DNA from: Methylotenera sp.
GTDB lineage: Bacteria; Pseudomonadota; Gammaproteobacteria; Burkholderiales; Methylophilaceae
Assembly (NCBI RefSeq): GCF_030653755.1
Contig: NZ_JAURYU010000017.1
Coordinates: 16,484-80,483, forward strand
Direction: 5' to 3'
Length of the DNA stretch: 64,000 nt
In this document: piece after piece, positions 8,064-16,067 of the stretch
How positions within the stretch are numbered: the stretch's first letter is position 1
Layout of the letters: every line of letters starts with the position of its first letter
Notes under the pieces: model-generated
What the model saw: only the letters and a program-made list of their open reading frames with translations
Told to the model about the DNA's origin: nothing
Databases searched by the model: none
Translations under genes and position numbers: made by a program

Positions 8064-8085
8064 AAAGTAACTACGTAGTTACTTT
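8064..8085. repeat. 22-bp perfect palindrome after hsdS
   Basis: AAAGTAACTAC/GTAGTTACTTT starts one base after the hsdS stop. It is followed by TATTTCTT, so it may be a weak terminator or an operator. It opens a 180-bp region unusually rich in symmetry in front of the fic gene. Confidence 0.7.
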
Positions 8086-8091
8086 ATTTCT

Positions 8092-8153
8092 TATGTCGAT
8101 GCCATCGACATACTGTAAATATGTGTCGATAAAATGCAAAAATATCGACACAT
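8092..8153. promoter_or_regulatory. two TGTCGAT inverted repeats upstream of fic
   Basis: The first is TATGTCGATG-C-CATCGACATA (8092-8112), 10-bp arms with one central base. The second is ATGTGTCGATA (8121-8131) against TATCGACACAT (8143-8153), 11-bp arms. Both share the core TGTCGAT, so four half-sites are spaced like operator sites for a dimeric regulator. The likely candidate is the winged-helix domain of the adjacent Fic protein; this is inference. Confidence 0.55.
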
Positions 8154-8160
8154 TGCACAC

Positions 8161-8242
8161 AACGTGATAAGAAAATGCTATTTTTTGAACATGTTGTATT
8201 TAACGTGATAAGATAATGACGTTTTTTGAACATATTGTTTAG
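8161..8242. repeat. two tandem 41-bp direct repeats upstream of fic
   Basis: Units 8161-8201 and 8202-8242 both begin AACGTGATAAGA and contain ATG..., TTTTTTGAACAT and TTGT. They differ at a handful of positions. They end directly at the fic start region. They could be iterated regulator-binding sites. No coding role is apparent. Confidence 0.7.
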
Positions 8243-8251
8243 GTGCGTTGC

Positions 8252-9328
8252 GTGGATACTTTACAGATTCCCAAGCCAGAAAGTTTAGAGGTGAAGGCCG
8301 TTTGGCAAGCACTGGCTGAGGCGCATCGTCATTTGGCTGAGCTTAAGGGCTTGTGCGAATCACTCCCCAATAGCGCTATTTTATTGGATACGCTTTCCAT
8401 TCAAGAGGCGAAAGACAGCTCTGAAATAGAGAATATTATCACCACGCATGATGAGCTTTTTGCTTATGAGCAAAGCAGTTCATCATCACCTGCCGCCAAA
8501 GAAGTCCAACACTATATTGCTGCTTTACGTGTGGGTTATCAAGTGGTGTTAGATACTGGCTTAATTTTACTTAGAACGATTTTGCGCGTGCAAGAGGAAG
8601 TAGAGCAAAACAATGCAGGCTTACGCAAAGTGCCAGGCACCGTGCTTAAAAACCAAACGACAGGCGCCGTGGTGTATGAGCCGCCGCAAGATGCGGTGCT
8701 GATTCAAAAGTTGATGGCTGACTTAGTTGATTTTATTCATGCCGGCAACCAACAAGGTGATGAGCTAGACCCATTATTACGTATGGCAATTGCACATCAT
8801 CAATTTGAGAGCATACATCCTTTTTACGATGGCAACGGTCGCACTGGGCGTATTTTAAATTTGCTGATGTTGCAGCGTGAAGGTTTGCTAGATTTACCCG
8901 TATTGTATTTAAGCCGCTATATTACTTCCACCAAAGCCCAGTATTATCAATTGCTGCAATCGACTCGTGACACTGGCGATTGGGTGGATTGGTGCGTGTA
9001 TATGGTAAAGGGCGTTGCGATGACTGCGAAAAGTGAAGTGAAGTTAGTGAAAGCCTTGCGTGATTTAATGCAAAATACTAAACACCGCTTACGCAATGAG
9101 TTGCCTAAAATTTACAGCCAAGAATTGCTTAATAATTTATTTCGCTACCCTTATACCAAAATTGAGTTTTTAGAAAAAGATTTAGGCGTTTCCCGCATTA
9201 CAGCAGGCCGACATTTAGACACGTTGGCTGCCAGTGGCTTTGTGGAAAAGAAAAAAATTGGCCGTACAAACTTTTATATCAATCACCCATTATTTGCATT
9301 GTTGACACAAATAACGCTTGAGGACTAA
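8252..9328 (+). CDS. Fic family protein (AMPylator) with C-terminal winged helix
   Basis: Fic enzymes transfer AMP to hydroxyl side chains of target proteins. Motif HPFYDGNGRTGR (about residues 192-203) is a perfect HPFxxGNGRxxR active site. The N-terminal helix carries SSEIEN, the class II inhibitory motif (S/T)xxxE(G/N), so activity is probably self-repressed. The last ~60 residues (EKDLGVSRITAGRHLDTLAASGF) form a winged helix-turn-helix. I prefer GTG 8252, 8 bp after AGG, over GTG 8243, which overlaps that AGG. It lies between hsdS and hsdR, a recurrent place for Fic and other helper genes, but here has its own elaborate upstream region. Confidence 0.93.
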   Translation: MDTLQIPKPESLEVKAVWQALAEAHRHLAELKGLCESLPNSAILLDTLSIQEAKDSSEIENIITTHDELFAYEQSSSSSPAAKEVQHYIAALRVGYQVVLDTGLILLRTILRVQEEVEQNNAGLRKVPGTVLKNQTTGAVVYEPPQDAVLIQKLMADLVDFIHAGNQQGDELDPLLRMAIAHHQFESIHPFYDGNGRTGRILNLLMLQREGLLDLPVLYLSRYITSTKAQYYQLLQSTRDTGDWVDWCVYMVKGVAMTAKSEVKLVKALRDLMQNTKHRLRNELPKIYSQELLNNLFRYPYTKIEFLEKDLGVSRITAGRHLDTLAASGFVEKKKIGRTNFYINHPLFALLTQITLED

Positions 9329-9333
9329 AGCTG

Positions 9334-11676
9334 ATGAATGAAGCCGAAACCCGCGCAGAACATATAGACCCGGCCCTTAGAGCCGCCGGCTGGGGCGTGG
9401 TAGATGGCAGTTATGTGAAGCGTGAACATATTACGTTGGGGCGTTTGCAAGGTGGTGGTAAGCGTAGTAAGCAAGAGATTGCTGATTACGTGTTGGTATA
9501 TAAAAACCATAAGTTAGCAGTTATTGAAGCTAAAGCATGGGATAAACCTTATACCGAGGGCGTGGCACAGGCGAAAACCTACGCGCAAAAGCTGGGTAGC
9601 CGCTTTGCCTATGCCACCAATGGGCAACGCATTTATGCCATTGATATGCACACGGGCAAAGAGGCGGATGTTGCTAAATACCCTAGCCCAGATGAGTTAT
9701 GGGATTTAACCTTTGCCGAGCAAAACGCTTGGCGTGATAAGTTTGCTGAGATTCCGTTTGAAGATAAAGGCGGTTATTTTGGTGCGCGATATTATCAGCA
9801 CAATGCAATTGAGGCGGTGCTTGAGGCGATTGCCAATAACCAACAGCGCATATTGCTCACGCTAGCGACTGGCACGGGCAAAACCTTTATTGCGTTTCAA
9901 TTGGCTTGGAAGTTGTTTTATAGCCGCTGGAATTTAAGCCGTGAACTGGATGCAAACAAAACCCGCAGACCGCGCATTTTGTTTTTAGCTGATAGAAACG
10001 GCTTAGCCGATCAAGCCTTTAATGCGTTTTCGGCTTTTGATGAAGATGCCTTGGTGCGCATTGCGCCTGATGAAATCAGCAAAAAAGGCCGCGTACCCAA
10101 AAACGGCAATATCTTTTTTACCATTTTTCAAACCTTCATGAGTGGCACCGATGCCGAAGGCAACCCTGCGCCTAACTTTGGCGAATACCCGCCAGACTTT
10201 TTTGATTTCATTATCATCGACGAGTGCCACCGTGGTGGCGCGAATGATGAAGGCAACTGGCGTGGTATTCTGGAGTATTTTTCACCTGCAGTGCAGCTTG
10301 GCTTAACCGCCACCCCCAAGCGTAAAGATAACGTAGATACTTATGCCTACTTTGGCGAGCCTGTTTATGTGTACTCACTTAAAGAAGGTATTAATGATGG
10401 TTTTTTAACGCCATTTAAAGTGAAGCAAATTGCCACGACCATGGATGAATATATCTATACGCCAGGTGATGGTGTAGTGGTGCAAGGTGAAGCTGAGCCT
10501 GGCAAGCTTTATAAGGAAAGTGATTTTAATCGCACGATTAAAATACCTGCGCGTGAGCAATATCGCGTAAAGCTGTTTATGGAATTAATTAACCAGCGTG
10601 AGAAAACCTTAGTGTTTTGCGCCTCACAAGAACATGCTCTAGAAATACGCGACTACATTAACCAGATTAAAACCAGTAAGCACCCTGACTATTGCGTGCG
10701 AGTAACCGCAGCTGATGGCGCGCTAGGAGATCAATATTTAAAAGCGTTTCAAGACAATGACAACGCGATTCCTACTATCCTCACCACTTCGCAAAAGCTT
10801 TCAACAGGGGTAGATGCACGCAATGTGCGCAATATTGTACTCATGCGCGAAGTAAACAGCATGATTGAGTTTAAGCAGATTATAGGACGCGGTACGCGCT
10901 TATACGATGGCAAAGATTACTTCACGATTTATGATTTTGTAAAAGCGCACCACCACTTTAGCGACCCTGAGTGGGATGGCGAACCTGATCCGATTGAGCC
11001 AACAGAACCAATCGAAAGTGTGGCCAAATCTAATAAAGTTGAACAACCAAAAGCATCTTACACACCAGAACCCAAACCAGAGAAGATACTGATTAAACTT
11101 TCAGATGGAAAAACGCGCCAAATTCAACACATGATGGCGACGAGTTTTTGGGGGGCTGATGGTAAACCTATGTCTACCGCACAATTCTTAGAAAGCTTAT
11201 TTGGTGTATTACCTGAGTTCTTTAAAGACGAGGATGCGCTACGTGATATTTGGAGTAACCCGGAAACGCGTAAAAAATTGCTAGATGGTTTAAGTGAGAA
11301 AGGCTTTAATAAAGAAGTATTAGCAGAAATGCAGCGTATTGTAGATGCTGAAAATAGTGATTTATTTGATGTGCTGGCACATGTAGCTTTTGCTTGGCAA
11401 CCACTGACACGTACTAATAGAGCAAATAACGCTAAAGATGTAATCCACCAACATTTTGCTGATAAGCAATCTGCTTTTATTGATTTTGTTTTAGGTCAAT
11501 ATGTTAAACAAGGTGTAGAAGAGTTAAACCAAGAAAAACTTAAAGATTTGATAGGCCTTAAATATCAGTCTATTCACGATGCTACTTCAGAATTAGGTAA
11601 TACTTCAGAAATTAGGCAGTTATTTGTAGGATTTCAAAAATACCTATATCAGTCCAATACTAACGCGAACCTCTAA
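9334..11676 (+). CDS. hsdR: Type I restriction enzyme, R (endonuclease/translocase) subunit
   Basis: ATP-dependent DNA translocation and cleavage of unmodified DNA. The 780 residues show a PD-(D/E)xK-type nuclease segment near the N-terminus (ADYVL...LAVIEAKAW, about 50-68), Walker A LATGTGKTF (about 181-189), DEAD-like IIIDECHRGG (about 291-300), SAT-type TATPKR (about 327-332) and motif VI QIIGRGTRLYDGK (about 509-521). The C-terminal ~200 residues resemble the EcoEI-type R C-terminal domain. It starts 5 bp after fic, so the two are probably co-transcribed. All motifs are intact, so restriction should be functional. Confidence 0.95.
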   Translation: MNEAETRAEHIDPALRAAGWGVVDGSYVKREHITLGRLQGGGKRSKQEIADYVLVYKNHKLAVIEAKAWDKPYTEGVAQAKTYAQKLGSRFAYATNGQRIYAIDMHTGKEADVAKYPSPDELWDLTFAEQNAWRDKFAEIPFEDKGGYFGARYYQHNAIEAVLEAIANNQQRILLTLATGTGKTFIAFQLAWKLFYSRWNLSRELDANKTRRPRILFLADRNGLADQAFNAFSAFDEDALVRIAPDEISKKGRVPKNGNIFFTIFQTFMSGTDAEGNPAPNFGEYPPDFFDFIIIDECHRGGANDEGNWRGILEYFSPAVQLGLTATPKRKDNVDTYAYFGEPVYVYSLKEGINDGFLTPFKVKQIATTMDEYIYTPGDGVVVQGEAEPGKLYKESDFNRTIKIPAREQYRVKLFMELINQREKTLVFCASQEHALEIRDYINQIKTSKHPDYCVRVTAADGALGDQYLKAFQDNDNAIPTILTTSQKLSTGVDARNVRNIVLMREVNSMIEFKQIIGRGTRLYDGKDYFTIYDFVKAHHHFSDPEWDGEPDPIEPTEPIESVAKSNKVEQPKASYTPEPKPEKILIKLSDGKTRQIQHMMATSFWGADGKPMSTAQFLESLFGVLPEFFKDEDALRDIWSNPETRKKLLDGLSEKGFNKEVLAEMQRIVDAENSDLFDVLAHVAFAWQPLTRTNRANNAKDVIHQHFADKQSAFIDFVLGQYVKQGVEELNQEKLKDLIGLKYQSIHDATSELGNTSEIRQLFVGFQKYLYQSNTNANL

Positions 11677-12376
11677 GAATACTAAACACAGCAATTGTTG
11701 GATTACTTCACTTTGACGTAAAAAATTATTTAGATTTTACAAACCTCTATAAATAAGGGTTCCAACGAAAAACCTTAGTTAACTACGCCTTGATTAGGAT
11801 GCATCTTTCGTGAGGTTGGGTATTTTACTCACTTGAAATTAGTCCAGAATCTATAATAGCCAACACTAACCAATTATTTCATAATGAAACAATTGGTTAA
11901 CTATATGAAATAATTCATTAATCATTGCCTTTTAGTATACAAGCATATGTTGTTCAGCAATATATACTCTCTCAAAGTTTAGTAGCGCTTCCTTACAGAA
12001 GCGCTATTTTTTTGTCTAGCAATTGCAGATATCCCTACTGATAAGTCTGCACTATGTCATTTCAGCGCAATTAAAAACTTAATGGCGCATTTACAATACT
12101 CATTGTTGGATTCTTATTTATCAGGTTAATTAGACCAACGCTCGGAGGGTTTAATTAATATCCTCTTTGCATAGGTTAGACCTTTTGGTTGCATAATTTA
12201 AGAATACTAACTCACCGTTTTATGATAATAATTACCCCTACCCCTTTCAACGTAAGACAAACACCTACAAAACAAATAGACGACCGCCCATTGGTTGAAT
12301 CAGCCTAAAGAGTTACATTTCACCAAGCCAATAGACACACGGTTTTTTTAATAGAAACAACGAATTAGGAAGCAAA
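11677..12376. other. 700-bp noncoding stretch between hsdR and flhD
   Basis: No credible ORF or RNA gene is seen on either strand. It holds an imperfect inverted repeat at 11868-11898 (AACCAATT-A-TTTCAT / ATGAAA-C-AATTGGTT) and the terminator at 11983-12013. The part upstream of flhD (12014-12376) is AT-rich and lacks an obvious sigma-54 or sigma-28 motif. It probably contains the flhD promoter and marks the right edge of the accessory restriction locus. Confidence 0.5.
11983..12013 (+). terminator. Rho-independent terminator, end of hsd operon
   Basis: TAGCGCTTC (11983-11991) pairs perfectly with GAAGCGCTA (11998-12006) over CTTACA, followed by seven T. It is 300 bp after hsdR. Confidence 0.9.
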
Positions 12377-12694
12377 ATGAATGTAAAGGATATGATGTCT
12401 GAAATTAAGGACGCAAATCTCAACTATTTGATGATGGCAAAGCAACTCATCAGCTCAGATAAAGCGACCGCGATGTTCCTTTTAGGCATCAGTAAAGAGA
12501 TTGCCGATTTGCTGGAAAGCCTAAGCAATATGCAGGTTGTGAAGCTGAGCAGCACCAATATGATGCTGACGCGTTTCCGATTTGATGACAGCGCAGTGCT
12601 GGGCATGCTGACCAACTATTCAAAAGATCGCGATCAGGCGCATTTACACACATCTGTTCTGCTGGCTAGTCAATCGGCTGAGCAAATTTCCTAG
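12377..12694 (+). CDS. flhD: flagellar transcriptional activator subunit FlhD
   Basis: FlhD normally forms FlhD4C2 with FlhC to switch on class II flagellar genes. The 105 residues match FlhD along their length: NLNYLMMAKQLISSDKATAMFLLGIS resembles enterobacterial [25 protein letters not shown], then VKLSSTNMMLTRFRFDD. No cysteine is present (E. coli FlhD has an inter-subunit disulphide). The start has AGGAAG upstream. No flhC follows; flhF starts 12 bp later. Either flhC is elsewhere or this FlhD acts differently. Confidence 0.85.
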   Translation: MNVKDMMSEIKDANLNYLMMAKQLISSDKATAMFLLGISKEIADLLESLSNMQVVKLSSTNMMLTRFRFDDSAVLGMLTNYSKDRDQAHLHTSVLLASQSAEQIS

Positions 12695-12706
12695 TTAGAA
12701 TTTAGT

Positions 12707-14053
12707 ATGAATATTAAGCAATTTTTTGGCGTTAACTCTCGCGATGCACTTAAACAAGTGCGTATGGAGCTGGGCGAAGATGCCATTATTTTATCTAACC
12801 GTGCCGTAGAGGGCGGAAATAGAATCACTGCGTTGAAGGAAGAAGACTTAGATGCGATTGTTGATAATGCAGCTATGATGGAGGCATCATATCGCAACCA
12901 TACAGAAGGTTTTGGTGAAGATAGCCCATCTGCGTTAATCTCTGTGATTAATAAAAAAATTGAAGGTTTTCATACTAACCAAGCACAGCAATTTGCACCG
13001 AGCATGATGGAGCCAGAGGCTCCAGTAGCGCAAATACAAGCTGCCCCAGATACATTTATGCAGGCGTCTATGTTAGATGCTAGCCAAAAGATGACTGAGA
13101 TTTTAAACGAGATGCGCAGTATGCGTGACGTGTTTGAATCACAGCTTACCACCATTGCCTGGAGCAATGTGCAACAGCAGTACCCAACAAAAACACGAAT
13201 AATGAATATATTGCTGTCATCAGGTTTTAGTGCAGCATTAGCGAGAATGTTATCGGAAAAACTACCAGCAAATCTTGATGAAGCAAAAGCATTGGCTTGG
13301 GTTAAATCTATTTTGGGTAAGAATCTGGATAGTATTCCAAATGAAATTGGCATGTTAGACCAAGGTGGCATCTTTGCATTAATCGGCCCTACTGGCGTTG
13401 GCAAAACAACCACAACCGCTAAGCTTGCCGCGCGCTATGTGATGAAGCACGGCACAGAAAGCTTAGGCTTAATTACCACCGATGCGTATCGTATCGGCGG
13501 TCATGAACAATTAAGAATATACGGTAAAATTCTTGGCGTAATGGTGCATGCTGTTAAAGATGAAGCTGACCTTAAAATTGCTTTAAACGAGCTAAAAAAC
13601 AAACGTACCATTTTAATTGATACGGTCGGTGTGAGTCAGCGCGACACGATGGTAACTGAGCAAATTGCCATGTTATCAAACACTAACTCTCGCATTAAAA
13701 AGCTGTTATGCCTCAACGCGACTAGCACTGGTGAAACATTGACCGATGTGATTAGAGCTTACAAAGGCAAAGGGCTGGATGGTACGATCATCACCAAGCT
13801 TGATGAGGCGGTCACGATTGGTGGTGTGCTAGACGTTATTATCAGAGGCAAATTAAAGCTTTATTACTTAGCTAATGGTCAACGTGTGCCTGAAGATATT
13901 CATCTTGCAAATAAGAGCTACCTGATTCAAAAAGCTTTAAAAATTGGTGCGGATGGTCGCTCATTACAGTTCAAAAATGAAGAACTGCCTTTTATCATGG
14001 GCAATACCAGACAATCTGTAAATACTTTATCTACAGAGACTAGCCGTGGTTAG
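12707..14053 (+). CDS. flhF: flagellar biosynthesis GTPase FlhF
   Basis: An SRP-type GTPase that sets the position and number of polar flagella at the membrane. The 448 residues start with the typical MNIKQFFGVNSRDALKQVR. The N domain is preceded by a variable B region (about 60-140). The NG GTPase core has G1 GPTGVGKTTT (from residue 227), DTVGVSQRD (G3) and TKLDEA (G4). The 3' end overlaps the following flhG-like gene by 8 bp. Together with flhD and the FlhG-like gene this suggests polar flagellation. Confidence 0.95.
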   Translation: MNIKQFFGVNSRDALKQVRMELGEDAIILSNRAVEGGNRITALKEEDLDAIVDNAAMMEASYRNHTEGFGEDSPSALISVINKKIEGFHTNQAQQFAPSMMEPEAPVAQIQAAPDTFMQASMLDASQKMTEILNEMRSMRDVFESQLTTIAWSNVQQQYPTKTRIMNILLSSGFSAALARMLSEKLPANLDEAKALAWVKSILGKNLDSIPNEIGMLDQGGIFALIGPTGVGKTTTTAKLAARYVMKHGTESLGLITTDAYRIGGHEQLRIYGKILGVMVHAVKDEADLKIALNELKNKRTILIDTVGVSQRDTMVTEQIAMLSNTNSRIKKLLCLNATSTGETLTDVIRAYKGKGLDGTIITKLDEAVTIGGVLDVIIRGKLKLYYLANGQRVPEDIHLANKSYLIQKALKIGADGRSLQFKNEELPFIMGNTRQSVNTLSTETSRG

Positions 14054-14879
14054 TTTTAAGAATGACCAAGCGGCAGGCTTACGCCGCATTATGGCTGCGC
14101 CAAAACCACGTGTAGTGTCTATTATTTCAGCCTCTGCTACGGATCAATCACGCATGATGATTAACCTAGCTGCGTCTATCCGCGCACAAGGCAACGATGT
14201 GCTGATTGTGCACGCATCAAGCGGCACGCGTGAGGCTAGCTATGAAGTTGATAAAACACCGACTTTATTTGAAGTTGCAAAAACATCTGCATCATTCTCA
14301 GTAGCGATTAAAACCACTAAGCAAGAGCTTACAGTCGCCAAATTATTACCAAAAAATCAGGTAAGCACCCCGCTTAATAACGATGCAGGGCAAGTATTGA
14401 ACCAACTATTTGATGAGCTAGTACTGCAATACGAAATTGTATTGGTAGATGCAACATTAAATAGCGATGATTTATTGCCATTAAAAACACTCAATGACAG
14501 CGATATTCTGATTCAGCTCACACGAGATCCAGAATCTATTAAAGATGCATACACCCTCATTAAACGCATTTGCAGCCAACTTGGCCGACGCTCATTTGGC
14601 ATTATTGTAGATGATGCCAATGATGCACAAGCTGAAGTAGTATTTAAGAACATTTCGCAAGTTGCTAAACGTTTTATGCAAATCGAATTGGAGTTTTTTG
14701 GTGCAATTCCAGCCGATGTTCATTTAGGTAAAGCCGCAAAACTCGGCCGCCCTATTATCGATGCATTTCCGCTTACACCAGCTTCAAATGCATTTAAACA
14801 AATTGCTCAACGCTTAAACAGCAAAAGCCCACGGCTCTCAGATATAGACATGCTGCATAGTAGCGGCGCTATGATTTAG
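14046..14879 (+). CDS. FlhG/FleN-like MinD-family protein with lost Walker A
   Basis: FlhG (FleN, YlxH) is a MinD-type ATPase that limits flagellar number and stimulates FlhF through an N-terminal DQAxxLR helix. That motif is intact here (DQAAGLR, residues 7-13). The P-loop position, normally KGGVGKT, reads SASATDQSR (residues 28-36) and the next acidic site reads HASSG, so ATP binding is unlikely. The Walker B-like IVLVDATL remains. The 277-residue length is normal. It starts with GTG overlapping the flhF stop, so coupling to flhF is tight. It is best seen as a degenerate FlhG that may retain only the FlhF-activating role. Confidence 0.85.
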   Translation: MVSFKNDQAAGLRRIMAAPKPRVVSIISASATDQSRMMINLAASIRAQGNDVLIVHASSGTREASYEVDKTPTLFEVAKTSASFSVAIKTTKQELTVAKLLPKNQVSTPLNNDAGQVLNQLFDELVLQYEIVLVDATLNSDDLLPLKTLNDSDILIQLTRDPESIKDAYTLIKRICSQLGRRSFGIIVDDANDAQAEVVFKNISQVAKRFMQIELEFFGAIPADVHLGKAAKLGRPIIDAFPLTPASNAFKQIAQRLNSKSPRLSDIDMLHSSGAMI

Positions 14880-14903
14880 AAGTTTTAACCAAATTTACAA
14901 AAT

Positions 14904-14935
14904 AAAAGTGGCTCCTATTAAATGGAGTCACTTTT
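14904..14935 (+). terminator. Rho-independent terminator after the flhG-like gene
   Basis: A 12-bp stem, AAAAGTGGCTCC (14904-14915) with GGAGTCACTTTT (14924-14935), containing one G-T pair. The arm ends in TTTT. It lies between convergent flhG-like and BLUF genes, so it may serve both. Confidence 0.8.
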
Positions 14936-14971
14936 CATTCACCACCTTATTCGTACGGCATGACAAAAAGT

Positions 14972-15388
14972 CTATTGGTCTTTTTTAGCACTATTTAATC
15001 TTCGTAAAAAATCACGCATGGTTTCCCTAAAGCTCTCGGGGGCTATCGTTTCTGCTGCTCTTGAATTTAAGTCAAATATTTTTTGAAGGGCGACTGGTTC
15101 ACATTGAATCGTACCCATTGACCAATCAGCAAACATTCTTTTATCAGTATATGAAATATAAATAATCTTACTGAGACTATTACGTGGGTCCTCACAAATA
15201 GTGACATACTTTTTAAGCACAGCAAGCTCAGGCCCCTCTAATACTTGCATAAACAAATGACCGCCGTACACTAATACACCAGTGATGTCCGCATCAAGAT
15301 TGTTTTTACGAGACTGCTCTAAAATATTAGTAATATCCTGCTCAGTAATATCATGTGCAGCCTGACTGCTATATAACAACCTAATCAT
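14972..15388 (-). CDS. BLUF-domain blue-light sensor
   Basis: The BLUF domain binds FAD and responds to blue light. The 138-residue protein is a stand-alone BLUF: Tyr6 (RLLYSS), Asn30 (SRKNN), Gln48 (LFMQVLEG) and Trp89 (ADWSMG) are at the expected flavin-pocket positions. After residue ~95 only a short helical tail follows, with no EAL, cyclase or DNA-binding output domain, so it must signal through a partner protein. It is transcribed alone, convergent with the flhG-like gene. The nearby flagellar genes make motility a conceivable target, but this is speculation. Confidence 0.93.
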   Translation of the reverse strand: MIRLLYSSQAAHDITEQDITNILEQSRKNNLDADITGVLVYGGHLFMQVLEGPELAVLKKYVTICEDPRNSLSKIIYISYTDKRMFADWSMGTIQCEPVALQKIFDLNSRAAETIAPESFRETMRDFLRRLNSAKKDQ

Positions 15389-15687
15389 AAAATAACACTT
15401 AATCTATTACTACTTGTATCGACCATATTTGGAATGCACCCCTACTAATTTCTTATCAGTTTAAGCACGGATATGACCCACCAACCTAGCGCCAAGTTCG
15501 TCAACACTCATCATTCAAGCCAATACTCAGCAGGTAGCATTTATAATGATTAACATTCGAAGCCCATTAGTTTTGCACTATCTCGGCTCATAACGAAATT
15601 ATTCCATATATAAATTGTCAACAGAACACTCCACTGCAACGTTAGTTAACCCAGCAGTTACTTTTTAGTCATGAAAAAGGAAGAATT
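15389..15687. other. noncoding region between divergent BLUF and EF-hand genes
   Basis: A 299-bp AT-rich stretch with no ORF of note, RNA gene or strong repeat. It must hold the two divergent promoters, but I could not identify convincing -35/-10 pairs. Confidence 0.4.
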
Positions 15688-15978
15688 ATGAAAATTACAC
15701 AGATTCTATTAACGAGCACCTTATTATTTGGCTTAGTCCAAGCCGCGCATGCCGATCATCATGGAGGCGAAGAAGATAAGCAGAGTTGCCACAAGGCAGA
15801 CACTAACAGTGATGGCACAATTTCGCGTGATGAATTTATGGCTAAGCATCAGGCACGTGCTGAAAAAATGTTTACTAAACTAGATAAAAATAAAGACGGC
15901 AAAATTGATGTGGATGAACATAAGGCCGCGCATGAGGGTGCAGGTCATCGCCACTCTAAAGACGAGAAAAAACCTTAA
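15688..15978 (+). CDS. small exported EF-hand protein
   Basis: The 96 residues begin with a Sec signal peptide (KITQILLTSTLLFGLVQAAHA, probable cleavage after Ala22), so the protein is periplasmic. Two 12-residue EF-hand calcium loops follow: D38-E49 (DTNSDGTISRDE) and D66-E77 (DKNKDGKIDVDE). There is a His/Lys-rich tail. A strong ribosome-binding site (AAGGAAG) precedes the ATG. Function is unknown; calcium buffering or sensing in the periplasm is the family-level expectation. A second EF-hand protein is encoded 2 kb away. Confidence 0.88.
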   Translation: MKITQILLTSTLLFGLVQAAHADHHGGEEDKQSCHKADTNSDGTISRDEFMAKHQARAEKMFTKLDKNKDGKIDVDEHKAAHEGAGHRHSKDEKKP

Positions 15979-16067
15979 TATCAATAGCATCAACCTGCAT
16001 GTAAAAGGCTATGAGATGCTGAGTCCTCTACACTTTTCATCATTGATGATTCAGCATCTACTTATTA

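Noticed and set aside
4831..12376. Restriction locus as an integrase-driven island at tRNA-Met
   Set aside because: No integrase gene and no downstream copy of the tRNA 3' end; the only similarity near 12.3 kb is an 8-bp TTTCACCA.
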